The notes under the pieces are model-generated. The model worked only from the letters and a program-made list of their open reading frames with translations, was not told the DNA's origin and ran no database searches. Source: FACHB-T130 sp042747725 (GTDB lineage Bacteria; Cyanobacteriota; Cyanobacteriia; Cyanobacteriales; FACHB-T130). From it: a stretch of 64,000 bases of DNA. A program made the translations under genes and the position numbers. Of the stretch, positions 1-7,573 are shown one piece after another; within the stretch, counting starts at the first letter, position 1; every line of letters starts with the position of its first letter. Location of the stretch: NCBI RefSeq assembly GCF_042747725.1, contig NZ_JBHZGO010000089.1, positions 1-64,000 of the forward strand, read 5' to 3'.

Positions 1-130
1 CGTCGTGCGTCAGGCAAACTGGAAAAGGCTTCCACAATGGCAAGCGTTCTCATAGCTCGATAAGAAAAATTCGTTGAGCTTTAGCTTACTGGATTTCACC
101 CTCTCTGTCTAGAATGAAATAGCCCTGTAC
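1..130. other. Window edge, no gene seen
   Basis: No coding region or RNA gene is recognisable here. A short string, GCTTTAGCTTACTGG near 75-90, recurs near 3099-3114, so this edge probably belongs to the repeat-rich intergenic DNA seen elsewhere in the window. Confidence 0.5.
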
Positions 131-328
131 TCACCCCTCCAAGCCTACCTGCTTAACTATCTCCAAAGGTAGCTCTAGCGCCCCTGCAATTTGCTCATCG
201 CTTAAGCCAAACTGCCGTAATTTAGCAATTGTTTCAAGCTTATTTTGATTTTTTGTGCGATTAAGTAGGTAGACATAATTAAACTCGCGCATCTGATGTA
301 GGTTGGGTTGAGGAACGAAACCCAACAT
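131..328 (-). pseudogene. C-terminal remnant of Rpn-family nuclease/transposase-like protein
   Basis: The last 40 or so residues (KLETIAKLRQFGLSDEQIAG and following, then LELPLEIVKQ) resemble the C-terminal helical tail of cyanobacterial Rpn/PD-(D/E)XK nuclease-transposase proteins, where a segment of the form LxxGLSxEQIAxALxL is typical. No nuclease core is present. The first 13 residues of the open frame (MLGFVPQPN...) are translated from an intergenic GTTGGGTT repeat at about 297-376, so the frame begins inside a repeat and joins a gene tail. I read it as a truncated, dead gene. Family assignment is by eye. Confidence 0.5.
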
Positions 329-376
329 AGACGAGGGTTTGATGGGTAACGCTTAGTCGCTCTACCCATCCTACAA
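297..376. repeat. GTTGGGTT-type intergenic repeat, copy 1
   Basis: About 80 bp starting TAGGTTGGGTTGAGGAACGA and ending with CTACCCATCCTACAAATA. The head can fold, because GTTGGGTT pairs with AACCCAAC. A copy near 23816-23876 shares both the head and the tail (CTACAAATA). Shorter copies lie near 3005-3042, 28277-28312 and 46291-46372. Such hairpins are common in cyanobacterial intergenic DNA. Confidence 0.75.
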
Positions 377-390
377 ATAGTTATATCCAT

Positions 391-594
391 CTACTTAAGA
401 TTGAAAGTTTCAAACTGATTTTTCTCTGGAGTAGCAGTGGAGCGATCGGGACCAATATTAATATAACCAAGAATATTGTTATTACCAAAAGAAATATTTT
501 GATTTCCTTGCCGTTCTAAAACAGATTTAAGATTACCTTTATCAACAGGTTCACCAAAGGCATCAGATAACATTTGCAAAAGCTCGTAACCCAT
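391..594 (-). pseudogene. Remnant of vMAP-type N-terminal HTH domain of a STAND/NB-ARC NTPase
   Basis: The 67-residue frame reads LLQMLSDAFGEPVDKGNLKS, VLERQ, then a Gly/Asn-rich stretch. It aligns by eye with residues about 70-125 of the STAND NTPase at 17306-18475 (LWKILSDVLGENVSRANFRS, TLERW, then GIGNVNI). Only the end of the N-terminal helix-turn-helix region and the start of the linker survive. No NTPase domain follows. It is a fragment of a second family member. It could still be expressed as a short peptide, but nothing suggests that. Confidence 0.6.
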
Positions 595-616
595 TGGTCA
601 AGTAGAAATCTCATTC

Positions 617-841
617 TCAAGCAGGTACGAGGCGAACATCTTCAGCAGCTACCAGCGCGATCGCATATTGAAGACAGGCACGAATGTCCTCAACCTGTAA
701 ATCGGGATAGTAATCTCGAATGATTTCTTGAAAGGAAAGTTCTTCCTTGAGCAATTCAAGTACACTTTGCACGGTGATGCGTGTACCTGCTATGCAAGGT
801 TTACCAAAGTGAATTTGAGTGTTAACCGAGATTCTGTCCAT
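617..841 (-). CDS. DUF433 family protein (antitoxin-like), orphan
   Basis: A 74-residue DUF433 protein. The sequence GKPCIAGTRITVQSVLELL followed by YYPDLQVEDIRACLQYA is the family signature, a small winged-helix fold. The start at 841 (MDRIS) is chosen because DUF433 proteins begin there; an upstream in-frame start at 919 adds 26 unconserved residues. DUF433 proteins are usually encoded just before a DUF5615 PIN-like toxin and act as its antitoxin and repressor. No such partner follows: downstream lies only the NTPase remnant. It may be a solitary antitoxin or a regulator. The family call is firm, the function inferred. Confidence 0.85.
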   Translation of the reverse strand: MDRISVNTQIHFGKPCIAGTRITVQSVLELLKEELSFQEIIRDYYPDLQVEDIRACLQYAIALVAAEDVRLVPA

Positions 842-1398
842 AAAGTCCCACAAAGTTGTACAGTATATTGATTGTAAGACATAGTTGATTGAAAGCGGTC
901 TAATGCCGTTAAGCTGCAATGGTAAGGTAGGGTAGTTACGAGGTTGTCGGTGAGCGATAATTAATAGTATTTGTTTAATAGAAGTTTGGTAGGAATAATT
1001 GAGTTATAAAGGAACTGGCGATCGCTCCCTCTAAAAACATTACCTGTCAGCGAACAGGACGCAATTTGCTTTAGCTCTCGCCATGCGCGTCAGCGCTTTA
1101 GAGCAATACCGCTTCGCTACCGTCCACATCATCAACCTAATCGTTAAGTGACAGATACTCAAGCGCTTCTTTTACTATCAAAATATTTCGGCTAATCAAA
1201 ATGACTGATTGCTAAATCAAGCTAGGAGATAGTGTCGAATAGGCGATCGCCCTCAGCCAAAAGATAACGTAAAAAGCCAGACCAGCCGCTAGGCGTTAGC
1301 ATCAGCTGTTAGGCAATAGCCGTTAGACCGCAAAAAGAGAGAAGGCATTAAACTGAAAATATGTGGAAAAATAGTGTTTGGATAATGCCTGATTTTGT
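842..1398. other. Intergenic region, no gene recognised
   Basis: About 560 bp between divergent genes. It holds one perfect HIP1 octamer at 1242-1249 and short dispersed GC-rich pieces (CCGCTAGGCGTTAGC near 1287). I see no promoter I can name, no RNA gene and no convincing short reading frame. Confidence 0.5.
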
Positions 1399-1782
1399 AT
1401 GAATCAAACTGCTTTAACTTTAGCTGCCATTGATAACCAGCTTTCCAAGCGTCATATTCACCTCGATCCGGCTGGATATTTCATCATTTACCTGGATCGG
1501 GAAGCGGGGCTAATTTGTGCTAAACATTTCACAAATGTAATTAACGAACGTGGTTTAGCTGTCGATCCCGAAACTGGCAAACCCATCCCGGTGCGAGGCA
1601 AGGTAGAACGTACCCACACCGCTGTCTATACTGGCAGAACCGCTAAGGAACTTTGCGTCAAAATTTTTGAGCAAACTCAGTCCTCCCCAGTCACAATGCT
1701 GGATCATGCCGCTTATTTGGGGCGCGAATTTGTCAGGGCTGAGTTTGCTCTAATTAATGGGCAGGAGTACGTTCAAGACTAG
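1399..1782 (+). CDS. DUF4346 domain protein
   Basis: A 127-residue soluble protein matching the cyanobacterial DUF4346 family as I remember it: an N-terminal beta-rich half (HLDPAGYFIIYLDREAGLI), a central VERTHTAVYTGRTAKELCVK segment, and a C-terminal DHAAYLGREFVRAEFAL block ending GQEYVQD. No signal peptide or membrane segment is seen. Its function is unknown; relatedness to pterin-dependent methyltransferase domains has been suggested for the family. Its stop codon overlaps the stop region of the convergent psb32 gene by 4 bp, so the two transcripts must overlap. Confidence 0.8.
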   Translation: MNQTALTLAAIDNQLSKRHIHLDPAGYFIIYLDREAGLICAKHFTNVINERGLAVDPETGKPIPVRGKVERTHTAVYTGRTAKELCVKIFEQTQSSPVTMLDHAAYLGREFVRAEFALINGQEYVQD

Positions 1783-2519
1783 CCTGAGAAGCCTTGATAC
1801 CAAAAGTAAGTCACCATCGGAATGACAGTGGCAGCAAGCAGTAAGCCAACCACCCAGATAGTCGCGTTGCCAGTGTCGGTTTCTTCTGCTTTTTTAAACG
1901 TTCTTTCTACGTTAACCGTATCTTTGACTTCCGGCGGACCTGGGTCTGGCTCACCTGATAGTACGGCAATTAAGCGATCGCCTGCATCCGAGAAAGCTTG
2001 ATTGTATTTGTCGCCTTCCCGCAATGGCACTTGCATGGTTTCCTCGGCGATGCTCTTGGCGATATCATCGCTCAAGACAGACTTTACCTTTTCACCCGTG
2101 CGAATGGCAGTGTTGTTTGTGACGCTATCAATCACCAGTAAAATTTGATTGGCTTGCGCTTCTGGTGTGGGAAACCATTTTTCAAACAACTGGTTGGTAA
2201 AACTTTCCACTGTTTCACCATAATCGAGGCGGCGGACGGTCACAAATCGCACTTGATTGCCTGTCTCGTTGGCTAATTTATCCAACTCGGTGTTAATTTG
2301 ACCTTCGGTAAGGCGACTGAGGACTTCAGCTTTATCGAGAATCCAGTTGCGATCGCCTGCTGCTACATTGGGAATTTGATAAACGCCTGTAGCATTTACT
2401 GGCGCTGCTATCAGCTGAGTTGCCAGAACCATCAGCGCAATGGCTACTATCAGGCGCGTCTGGTATTTTATTCGAGGAAAGACTTGGGTGTGGAATTGTT
2501 TCATTGGATGAAATGACAA
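1779..2519 (-). CDS. psb32: Psb32-like TPM domain protein
   Basis: A 246-residue protein. Residues about 20-45 form a hydrophobic signal or anchor segment ending near PVNATG. A TPM domain follows at about 50-190 (VLSRLTEGQINTELDKLANE, then TVRRLDYGE, LLVIDSVTNNTAIRTGEKV), and one C-terminal membrane helix lies at about 222-241. This layout is that of cyanobacterial Psb32, a thylakoid TPM protein linked to protection of photosystem II from photodamage and its repair. TPM domains belong to the TLP18.3/YgcG family, for which weak phosphatase activity has been reported. An alternative start four residues in (MKQF, 2507) is equally plausible. The gene is monocistronic and convergent with the DUF4346 gene. 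Confidence 0.85.
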   Translation of the reverse strand: MSFHPMKQFHTQVFPRIKYQTRLIVAIALMVLATQLIAAPVNATGVYQIPNVAAGDRNWILDKAEVLSRLTEGQINTELDKLANETGNQVRFVTVRRLDYGETVESFTNQLFEKWFPTPEAQANQILLVIDSVTNNTAIRTGEKVKSVLSDDIAKSIAEETMQVPLREGDKYNQAFSDAGDRLIAVLSGEPDPGPPEVKDTVNVERTFKKAEETDTGNATIWVVGLLLAATVIPMVTYFWYQGFSG

Positions 2520-2668
2520 AAATGACTTTTTTCAAAAAATACTACACAAACTCCCCGAAAACTCACTTTCGGTGAAGTGAACGTGTTAGTTTTTAAAAAT
2601 AGCCTTTTTCAGGCTATATCGAAAGTGAGCGCGATAGGTTAGCAAAATAATCAATAAAATCGCTCTGG

Positions 2669-2920
2669 ATGGTGTCAGCTATGAGTTCACCAGAAATTTA
2701 CAGGGGTTGGCTGATCGAAGCACGACCAGTATTCTGCGTTCAGGTTTGGAGTGCTGGTGGAGAATGTCTGATTCCCGTCCATAATGCCAAAACAGAGGCA
2801 GAGGCGCTGGAGTTGGCGAAGCGCTGGATCGATCTGCAAACAGCACCAGAAAATTCTCAGCCAAACCCGTTCGATCCGTTTTCCAATGAGATTGACTACG
2901 ACGATGATATTCCGTTTTGA
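2669..2920 (+). CDS. Small cyanobacterial protein with SSB-like C-terminal tip
   Basis: 83 residues, of unknown family. A small domain (IYRGWLIEARPVFCVQVWS, then ALELAKRWIDLQ), probably a beta-hairpin plus helix, is followed by a proline/asparagine-rich linker and the acidic end NEIDYDDDIPF. The last six residues are the same as the tip of bacterial single-stranded DNA-binding protein (E. coli SSB ends DDDIPF). That tip recruits repair and replication enzymes such as RecQ, RecG, PriA and ExoI. The small domain does not look like an OB fold. A second start at 2681 (MSSPEI) is possible. A DNA-maintenance role is an inference from the tail alone. Confidence 0.75.
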   Translation: MVSAMSSPEIYRGWLIEARPVFCVQVWSAGGECLIPVHNAKTEAEALELAKRWIDLQTAPENSQPNPFDPFSNEIDYDDDIPF

Positions 2921-3004
2921 GCGATCGCATCCTTTGAGTAACCGCAGCGGTTTGGGATGATGCGATCGCTTCTTTTGTATCCTGCTTGTGTTTATCTTAG
3001 ACAG

Positions 3005-3042
3005 AGTAGGTTGGTTGAGGCATGAAACCCCAACCTAAGTTG
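3005..3042. repeat. GTTGGGTT-type repeat, degenerate copy 2
   Basis: GTAGGTTGGTTGAGGCATGA followed by AACCCCAACCTAAG. It is a short imperfect hairpin of the same family as the repeat near 297 and lacks the tail seen in that copy. Confidence 0.6.
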
Positions 3043-3122
3043 AATGGCACTGACGCAAAAAGCCTGGAAATAAATTTCACAGCCAGAAGCTAAAATAAGC
3101 TTTAGCTTACTGGTAAGCCGTT

Positions 3123-3332
3123 GAACCCGTTAAAACTCAGATATTGCACCAGTTGTAATAATCCGCCAGGGGTTCAAACCCCACAGCTTATAGCTCAAGT
3201 CCACGTTTCGTGGACTGGGGAAGAATTTCAGTCCATTTTAATGGACTTGATTGTGTTAGCCCGGAACTTGAGTTCCGGGCGGGATTGGCGGCTTGTTGAG
3301 AATGGTGCAAGATGTCAGTTAAAACGGGTTGC
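3123..3332. repeat. Fold-back element with outer inverted repeat and four inner hairpins
   Basis: The outer arms, about 28 bp at 3125-3153 and 3303-3330, match as inverted repeats at roughly 23 of 28 positions (GAACCCGTTAAAAC against AAAACGGGTT). Inside are nested hairpins: AGTCCACGTTTCGTGGACT (about 3199-3217), AGTCCATT/AATGGACT (about 3231-3248), GCCCGGAACTTGAGTTCCGG with its closing GC (about 3260-3281), and just outside AGCCCAAACT/AGTTTAGGGCT (about 3341-3363). The open frame across it (3121-3342) is translated hairpin and not a gene. It could be a fold-back mobile element or a structured RNA. Confidence 0.7.
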
Positions 3333-3614
3333 GAGCTTTTAGCCCAAACTTTAGTTTAGGGCTGAAGTTCGTCTCGCTCCTAGCAATGGAAAGATAGCGA
3401 TCGCCTCTGGAGTGGCAAAACTCAGTTCGCTTCAGTAAAAGAAATGGAGACATCAACAGAGCGATCGCATTGTCTTAATTTCCATGTAAAAATTTTCATA
3501 AATCTTAAACTACCTACATCAAAAAAATGATCCAAAAGTTAACGTATTTTTGGCGATCTATTTGGGAACTCTAAAAATAGGCAAGTTATCGCTGAGAGAA
3601 TCTGGAGAAATCAT

Positions 3615-4604
3615 ATGGATGCACAAGAACTAAAACAGCGCTATGAAGAAGGACAAAGGAATTTTAGTGGAGAAAATCTTATAGGGATAAACCTGGAAAG
3701 AGCAAATCTATCTGGGTCAAACTTTTCGGGAGCGCATCTATCAGCGGCAAACCTGAGTCGCGCAGTCCTAATCGGAACAAACTTCAGTGGAGCCTCCCTG
3801 CATCGAGCCGATCTGAGTTTTGCCAAAGTGAACGAAGCAAAATTCATAGAGACAGACTTAACAAAAGCCAACTTAAGAGGAGCTGTCCTCGTTAAGTCGG
3901 TGCTGCTAGGAGCAAAACTGAGTGGTGCAATCCTGACATCAGTAAATCTGCGTTTGTCAAACTTGTGCGGAGTCAACCTGTGTGGTGCAGACCTGCGGGG
4001 GATAAACTTGCGTTCGGCTAACCTGGTGGATGCCAATCTAAGTTGGGCAAACCTGAGTGGAGCCAGATTGAGCGGCGCATTGATGCGAGGAACGATACTC
4101 AACGGCGTACACCTGAGAGCAGCTTACTTAAATGGCGTCGATCTCAATGGCATAGACTTGGATGGAGTCAACCTCAGCGAGACCAAACTGAGTGGAGCTA
4201 ATCTGAGTGGTGCCAACCTGACAGCCACAAATCTGTCTTCCGCCCAGATGCGTGTAACGATTCTATCTAGGGCAAATTTGCATGCATCTAATCTGACTCA
4301 CGCTTCACTTACCAAAGCAGACTTATGTGAAGCGAACTTAAGTAAGGCAGATTTGAGTGAAGCCAATTTGAGTGAAGCTGACATGACAGGGGCAAACCTG
4401 AATATGGCAAACTTGCGTGAAGCCAACCTGAGTAAAGCAAGTTTGCGGGGAGCCTACTTGTGGGGAGCTAACTTAAATGTGACAGAAATGCGTGGAGCCG
4501 ACTTGACTGGAGCTAGCCTGCGGGGAGCCTACCTGGAAGACTCTGATTGGCGAGAAGCAATCTTAACGGATGCAATCCTCCCTGATGGAACAATTCACGA
4601 ATAG
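3615..4604 (+). CDS. Pentapeptide repeat protein
   Basis: 329 residues built almost wholly from A(D/N)LxX pentapeptides, from about residue 25 to 320 (for example ANLSGSNFSGAHLSAANLSR). Roughly 55-60 consecutive units would give a right-handed quadrilateral beta-helix of about 14-15 coils. The N-terminus (MDAQELKQRYEEGQRNFSGE) is the capping helix usual for cyanobacterial members. There is no signal peptide, so it is probably cytosolic. The role is unknown; some relatives mimic DNA and inhibit gyrase, most do not. A good ribosome site (GGAGAAAT) lies 7 bp before the ATG. The repeated coding sequence leaves a long open frame on the other strand, which I do not count as a gene. Confidence 0.93.
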   Translation: MDAQELKQRYEEGQRNFSGENLIGINLERANLSGSNFSGAHLSAANLSRAVLIGTNFSGASLHRADLSFAKVNEAKFIETDLTKANLRGAVLVKSVLLGAKLSGAILTSVNLRLSNLCGVNLCGADLRGINLRSANLVDANLSWANLSGARLSGALMRGTILNGVHLRAAYLNGVDLNGIDLDGVNLSETKLSGANLSGANLTATNLSSAQMRVTILSRANLHASNLTHASLTKADLCEANLSKADLSEANLSEADMTGANLNMANLREANLSKASLRGAYLWGANLNVTEMRGADLTGASLRGAYLEDSDWREAILTDAILPDGTIHE

Positions 4605-4685
4605 GCGGCGCTGGCTGGCATCCCTGGCGATACTTCTACCATTTCTATTTGTGAATGCTACAACATGAACTAAGAGGTAATTGGT

Positions 4686-4776
4686 CAGGACTCGCCGCAC
4701 ATCACCACATCTGGGGGCAACCACAGGGGGATTGCCCCTACAAAACGCTATATGTATAAGCTTTGCGTAAGTCCTG
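4686..4776. repeat. 91-bp inverted-end repeat (MITE-like), copy a
   Basis: The right end is perfect (TTGCGTAAGTCCTG, 4763-4776). The left end is degenerate (CAGGACTCGCCGCA). The interior, CATCTGGGGGCAACCACAGG through ATATGTATAAGC, is nearly identical to copies at 46455-46545, 51940-52031 and 52072-52162. No transposase is encoded. This copy sits inside a DUF2945 gene. Confidence 0.88.
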
Positions 4777-4875
4777 ATCTGTAGGTGAAGTGAGCTTTTT
4801 CTTCACGGTGCCGCTGGTTTCACCTTGTGAAGTCTTCCATGTAACTTTGTCGCCTTTCTTCAATTGAGCGCTCAA
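4738..4875 (-). pseudogene. DUF2945 (HVA1, TUDOR-like) gene truncated by the 91-bp repeat
   Basis: Reading from a TTG at 4875 with a good ribosome site (AGGAG, 8 bp upstream), the frame gives LSAQLKKGDKVTWKTSQGET followed by SGTVKKKLTSPTD. This is the start of DUF2945/HVA1-type small proteins (KKGDKVxWxTSQGETxGxVxKKLTSPT). At residue 33 it runs into the end of the repeat and adds QDLRKAYTYSVL before a stop. The expected second half (KASxDNPxYxVxSxKTGKxAAHKPxxL) is not found beyond the repeat. The gene is therefore broken by, or at, the element. The frame is under 60 codons and is easily missed. Confidence 0.72.
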
Positions 4876-5711
4876 AGTTCGACTCCTGCGTAATATTTCT
4901 TTATCTACTAACTGTCACATTCTGGGGGCTGATTTCCAGGGAGTAATCAGTCTGATTGCAGATTAGCAGCCCGAATGCCGCCACAAATATGCCTTTTGTA
5001 GGTGGTTGGTTGCCTATATGCGATCGCAGCTCTATACATTGGTTCGCGCTCAAATTTCCCCAGTAGCGATCGCGCCCAATTGCTTGATTTTAGTAGCATA
5101 ATATTAAAAATTTTTCAAGTCGCACAATCGAGTGACACTCAACTGAGTTACCAAAAATAAGCGGCTGGCAAGGAACTTTCAGCAAAGGTTATATCTGTAA
5201 AGCAAAGGAATTTGGCTGGAAACCTGAAAATTAGTATTAGATGGGAGCAGTACCCTTTTGTTTTGTTATTGCCGATTTAAATTGCTGAAATTAATTACTA
5301 TCCAATCTGCCACAATCTGCAATTTTAAATCGTCTAATTAGATACCATTTTTCTGGAATTACCTTTTTCCAAAAACATAACGAAATATTCATGAACATCC
5401 AAAATCTCTAATAAATGATTTTGCTGTGATTTGGGAACAAAGATTGTTTGCTAAAGCTACATTTTAGGATTTTGCAAATTTTATTTGGCAACGCCATTAC
5501 TGATGAGCAGGGTAAATTCCAAATCGATTTTGAGGAATCCGAATTCCGCGACTCTTCCTAGATCGACAACCAGACCTCTTCTTTAAGATTTTTCAAAAAG
5601 CTCAGCTAATTAGAAGCACTGAAAATTCAATTTTGTGGAATCTGGAAGCAAGAAATACGGAAATTTCAATCGAGGTAGTCAAAACCAGTGCCACACACAA
5701 CGGTAATCAAC

Positions 5712-5720
5712 AAGGAGGAA
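5712..5720 (+). promoter_or_regulatory. Strong ribosome binding site of the peroxidase gene
   Basis: AAGGAGGAA, a near-perfect anti-16S match, 5 bp before the ATG at 5726. It decides the start codon over the upstream TTG. Confidence 0.8.
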
Positions 5721-5725
5721 ACACA

Positions 5726-7183
5726 ATGACTAGACACGGACAACTGTATCTAAGAGACCAAGTTCCACCTCGCTCCACTGCTTACGATCAAGGAAAGTTT
5801 GGTCGGCTGTTCCCGTCCTTACCCCCCTTTGCTAGCGACTCCCAATCAGTACGCGAGAGGTTGATGGAGCTTGGGAAACCAGGCGGTTTGATGGATGCAA
5901 GAGACGATTTAAACGCGACAGATCCCGTACCTGGAAGTTCTAGCAACGTCGATAACCCCAATATGACCGCAGGGTTCACTTTTTTGGGGCAGTTTCTGGA
6001 TCATGATATGACCTTCGATCCCACCTCTAGTCTTGAGCGACAAAGTGACCCGGAATCTATTGAAAATTTCCGAACGCCTTTTCTAGAGCTAGATAACGTT
6101 TACAGTTCGGGTCGTGCAGCCACTCCTCACTTGTATGACAAAACAACGGGAGGCATCAAGTTCCTGATTGAGAAATTGGGTGGAGAAGGGTCGAAAGACG
6201 ATCTCCCTCGAAATAGCCAAAATACCGCACTGATTGGCGACCCAAGGAATGATGAGAACACGATTCTTTCTCAGATGCAATTGGCGTTTCTGAAATTCCA
6301 CAATCATGTTGTGGATTATGTCATTGATAGTGGAATCAAAGATCCCAACGATGCATTCACCGAGGCACAGGAGCTAGTTCGCTGGCACTACCAATGGATT
6401 ATCGTGCATGAGTTCCTGCCTACAACTGTAGGACAGGATTTGGTAGATGAGATTTTGAAAAAAGGTCGGCGGTTCTACAACTGGCGCAACAAGCCATTTA
6501 TCCCAGTTGAGTTTTCGGTAGCTGCCTATCGATTCGGTCACAGCCAAGTCAGACCGGGCTACATCGCTAATCATGGCACTAAGGATATGCCAGAATTCAG
6601 GGCACCGATTTTCAATTTCAGTTTAGACGCCAATCATCCCGATCCGAATGACCTGCGCGGTGGCAAACGCGCACCTCGGCGGTTTGTTGACTGGGATACC
6701 TTCTTCGATTTTAAAAACGGAAAAGTCAAGCCCAACAAAAAGATTGATTCTAAGCTCTCAAGTGCATTATTCACGCTGCCTTTTCCAGCACCCGGCTTGC
6801 CAGGACAAGGGGAACCAATCCGGTCGCTGGCGCAGCGCAATCTGCTGCGTCACCTCACCTTCAGCTTGCCGTCCGGTCAGGATGTAGCAAGAGCGATGGA
6901 AATCGATCCTCTCAGTCCATCCGATCTGCGCGACCTCAAGGATTTGGGATTCGACAAGCGAACACCCTTGTGGTTCTATATTTTGAAGGAAGCGGAGCTG
7001 AGAGTGCAAGGCAAGACACTCGGTCCTGTGGGCGGACGCATTGTTGCGGAGGTGTTCATCGGTCTGCTGGAAGGCGATCGCAAATCCTACCTCCGGCAAT
7101 GCCCCAAGTGGAAGCCGATTTTAGGGCAAAAGCAGGACTTCAAGATGGTTGACCTGTTAAAGTTTGCGGGACTTGCCCCATAG
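5726..7183 (+). CDS. Animal-type haem peroxidase
   Basis: 485 residues of the peroxidase-cyclooxygenase superfamily, bacterial branch. FLGQFLDHDMTFDP (about 87-100) carries the distal histidine and adjacent Asp. LAFLKFHNHVVDYV follows. AAYRFGHSQVRPGY holds the proximal haem histidine. The C-terminal ARAMEIDPL and ELRVQGKTLGPVGGRIVAEV blocks are also typical. Products of the family oxidise halides or small phenols with H2O2. The ATG at 5726 is chosen because AAGGAGGAA lies 5 bp before it; an upstream in-frame TTG at 5633 adds 31 unconserved residues. No signal peptide is seen, so export, if any, is by another route. It is transcribed alone. Confidence 0.92.
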   Translation: MTRHGQLYLRDQVPPRSTAYDQGKFGRLFPSLPPFASDSQSVRERLMELGKPGGLMDARDDLNATDPVPGSSSNVDNPNMTAGFTFLGQFLDHDMTFDPTSSLERQSDPESIENFRTPFLELDNVYSSGRAATPHLYDKTTGGIKFLIEKLGGEGSKDDLPRNSQNTALIGDPRNDENTILSQMQLAFLKFHNHVVDYVIDSGIKDPNDAFTEAQELVRWHYQWIIVHEFLPTTVGQDLVDEILKKGRRFYNWRNKPFIPVEFSVAAYRFGHSQVRPGYIANHGTKDMPEFRAPIFNFSLDANHPDPNDLRGGKRAPRRFVDWDTFFDFKNGKVKPNKKIDSKLSSALFTLPFPAPGLPGQGEPIRSLAQRNLLRHLTFSLPSGQDVARAMEIDPLSPSDLRDLKDLGFDKRTPLWFYILKEAELRVQGKTLGPVGGRIVAEVFIGLLEGDRKSYLRQCPKWKPILGQKQDFKMVDLLKFAGLAP

Positions 7184-7573
7184 GGAACTACTGAGTGCCC
7201 AAGGGCTAACTTTTGGGCCAGACTAAGTACCGACCGAGCGATCGCGCTTGTAAGTGCTGGCAATCTCTCACAAGCACGCAAGCAAAATTTATTCTCCACT
7301 AAGCTATAAGCGGCTGGATGAAAATCTACCCGCTTTTTTTCTGTGGTGAGGTTTAGCGATTCGCGTCCCGGAAAAGACATTTACCCGCACGACTCGATTT
7401 AGAAAAATTTTGCCGCAATCTCACAGCAACTTCACAAGCTAGTGCTAGCAGACAGCACAACATTATTAGGACTTACGCAGAGATCCCCCTTGCATCCCCC
7501 GATAAATTGGGGACTAAAAAAAGTTGCACATGGCGTCTCTCCCGCTTTCGGCTTAGTTTAAGTCTATGTAGCC
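7184..7573. other. Intergenic region with half of a 91-bp-type repeat end
   Basis: A GCTTGT...ACAAGC inverted pair near 7248-7276 could help terminate the peroxidase transcript. AGGACTTACGCAG at 7468-7480 matches the left end of the 91-bp repeat family, but no matching right end follows. Next to it ATCCCCCGATAAATTGGGG is another dispersed sequence, of which a version occurs near 41547-41565. No gene is seen. Confidence 0.55.

Larger units (their letters stand above)
4605..5725. other. Long intergenic region with a disrupted gene and repeats
   Basis: About 1.1 kb with no intact gene. It contains the 91-bp repeat copy at 4686-4776 and the DUF2945 remnant at 4738-4875. From about 5090 to 5630 it is AT-rich. 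HIP1-like GCGATCGC or CGATCGC occurs near 5021 and 5067. I found no RNA gene. The last part must contain the promoter of the peroxidase gene, but I cannot place it. Confidence 0.5.

Noticed and set aside
3160..3190. tRNA-like T-arm (GGGGTTCAAACCCC)
   Set aside because: There is no acceptor stem, D-arm or anticodon arm around it. It is part of the fold-back element.
3121..3342. 73-codon open frame
   Set aside because: It is made of palindromic hairpins of the fold-back element.
3641..4102. 153-codon open frame opposite the pentapeptide gene
   Set aside because: It mirrors the repeated codons of the pentapeptide protein and has no independent features.
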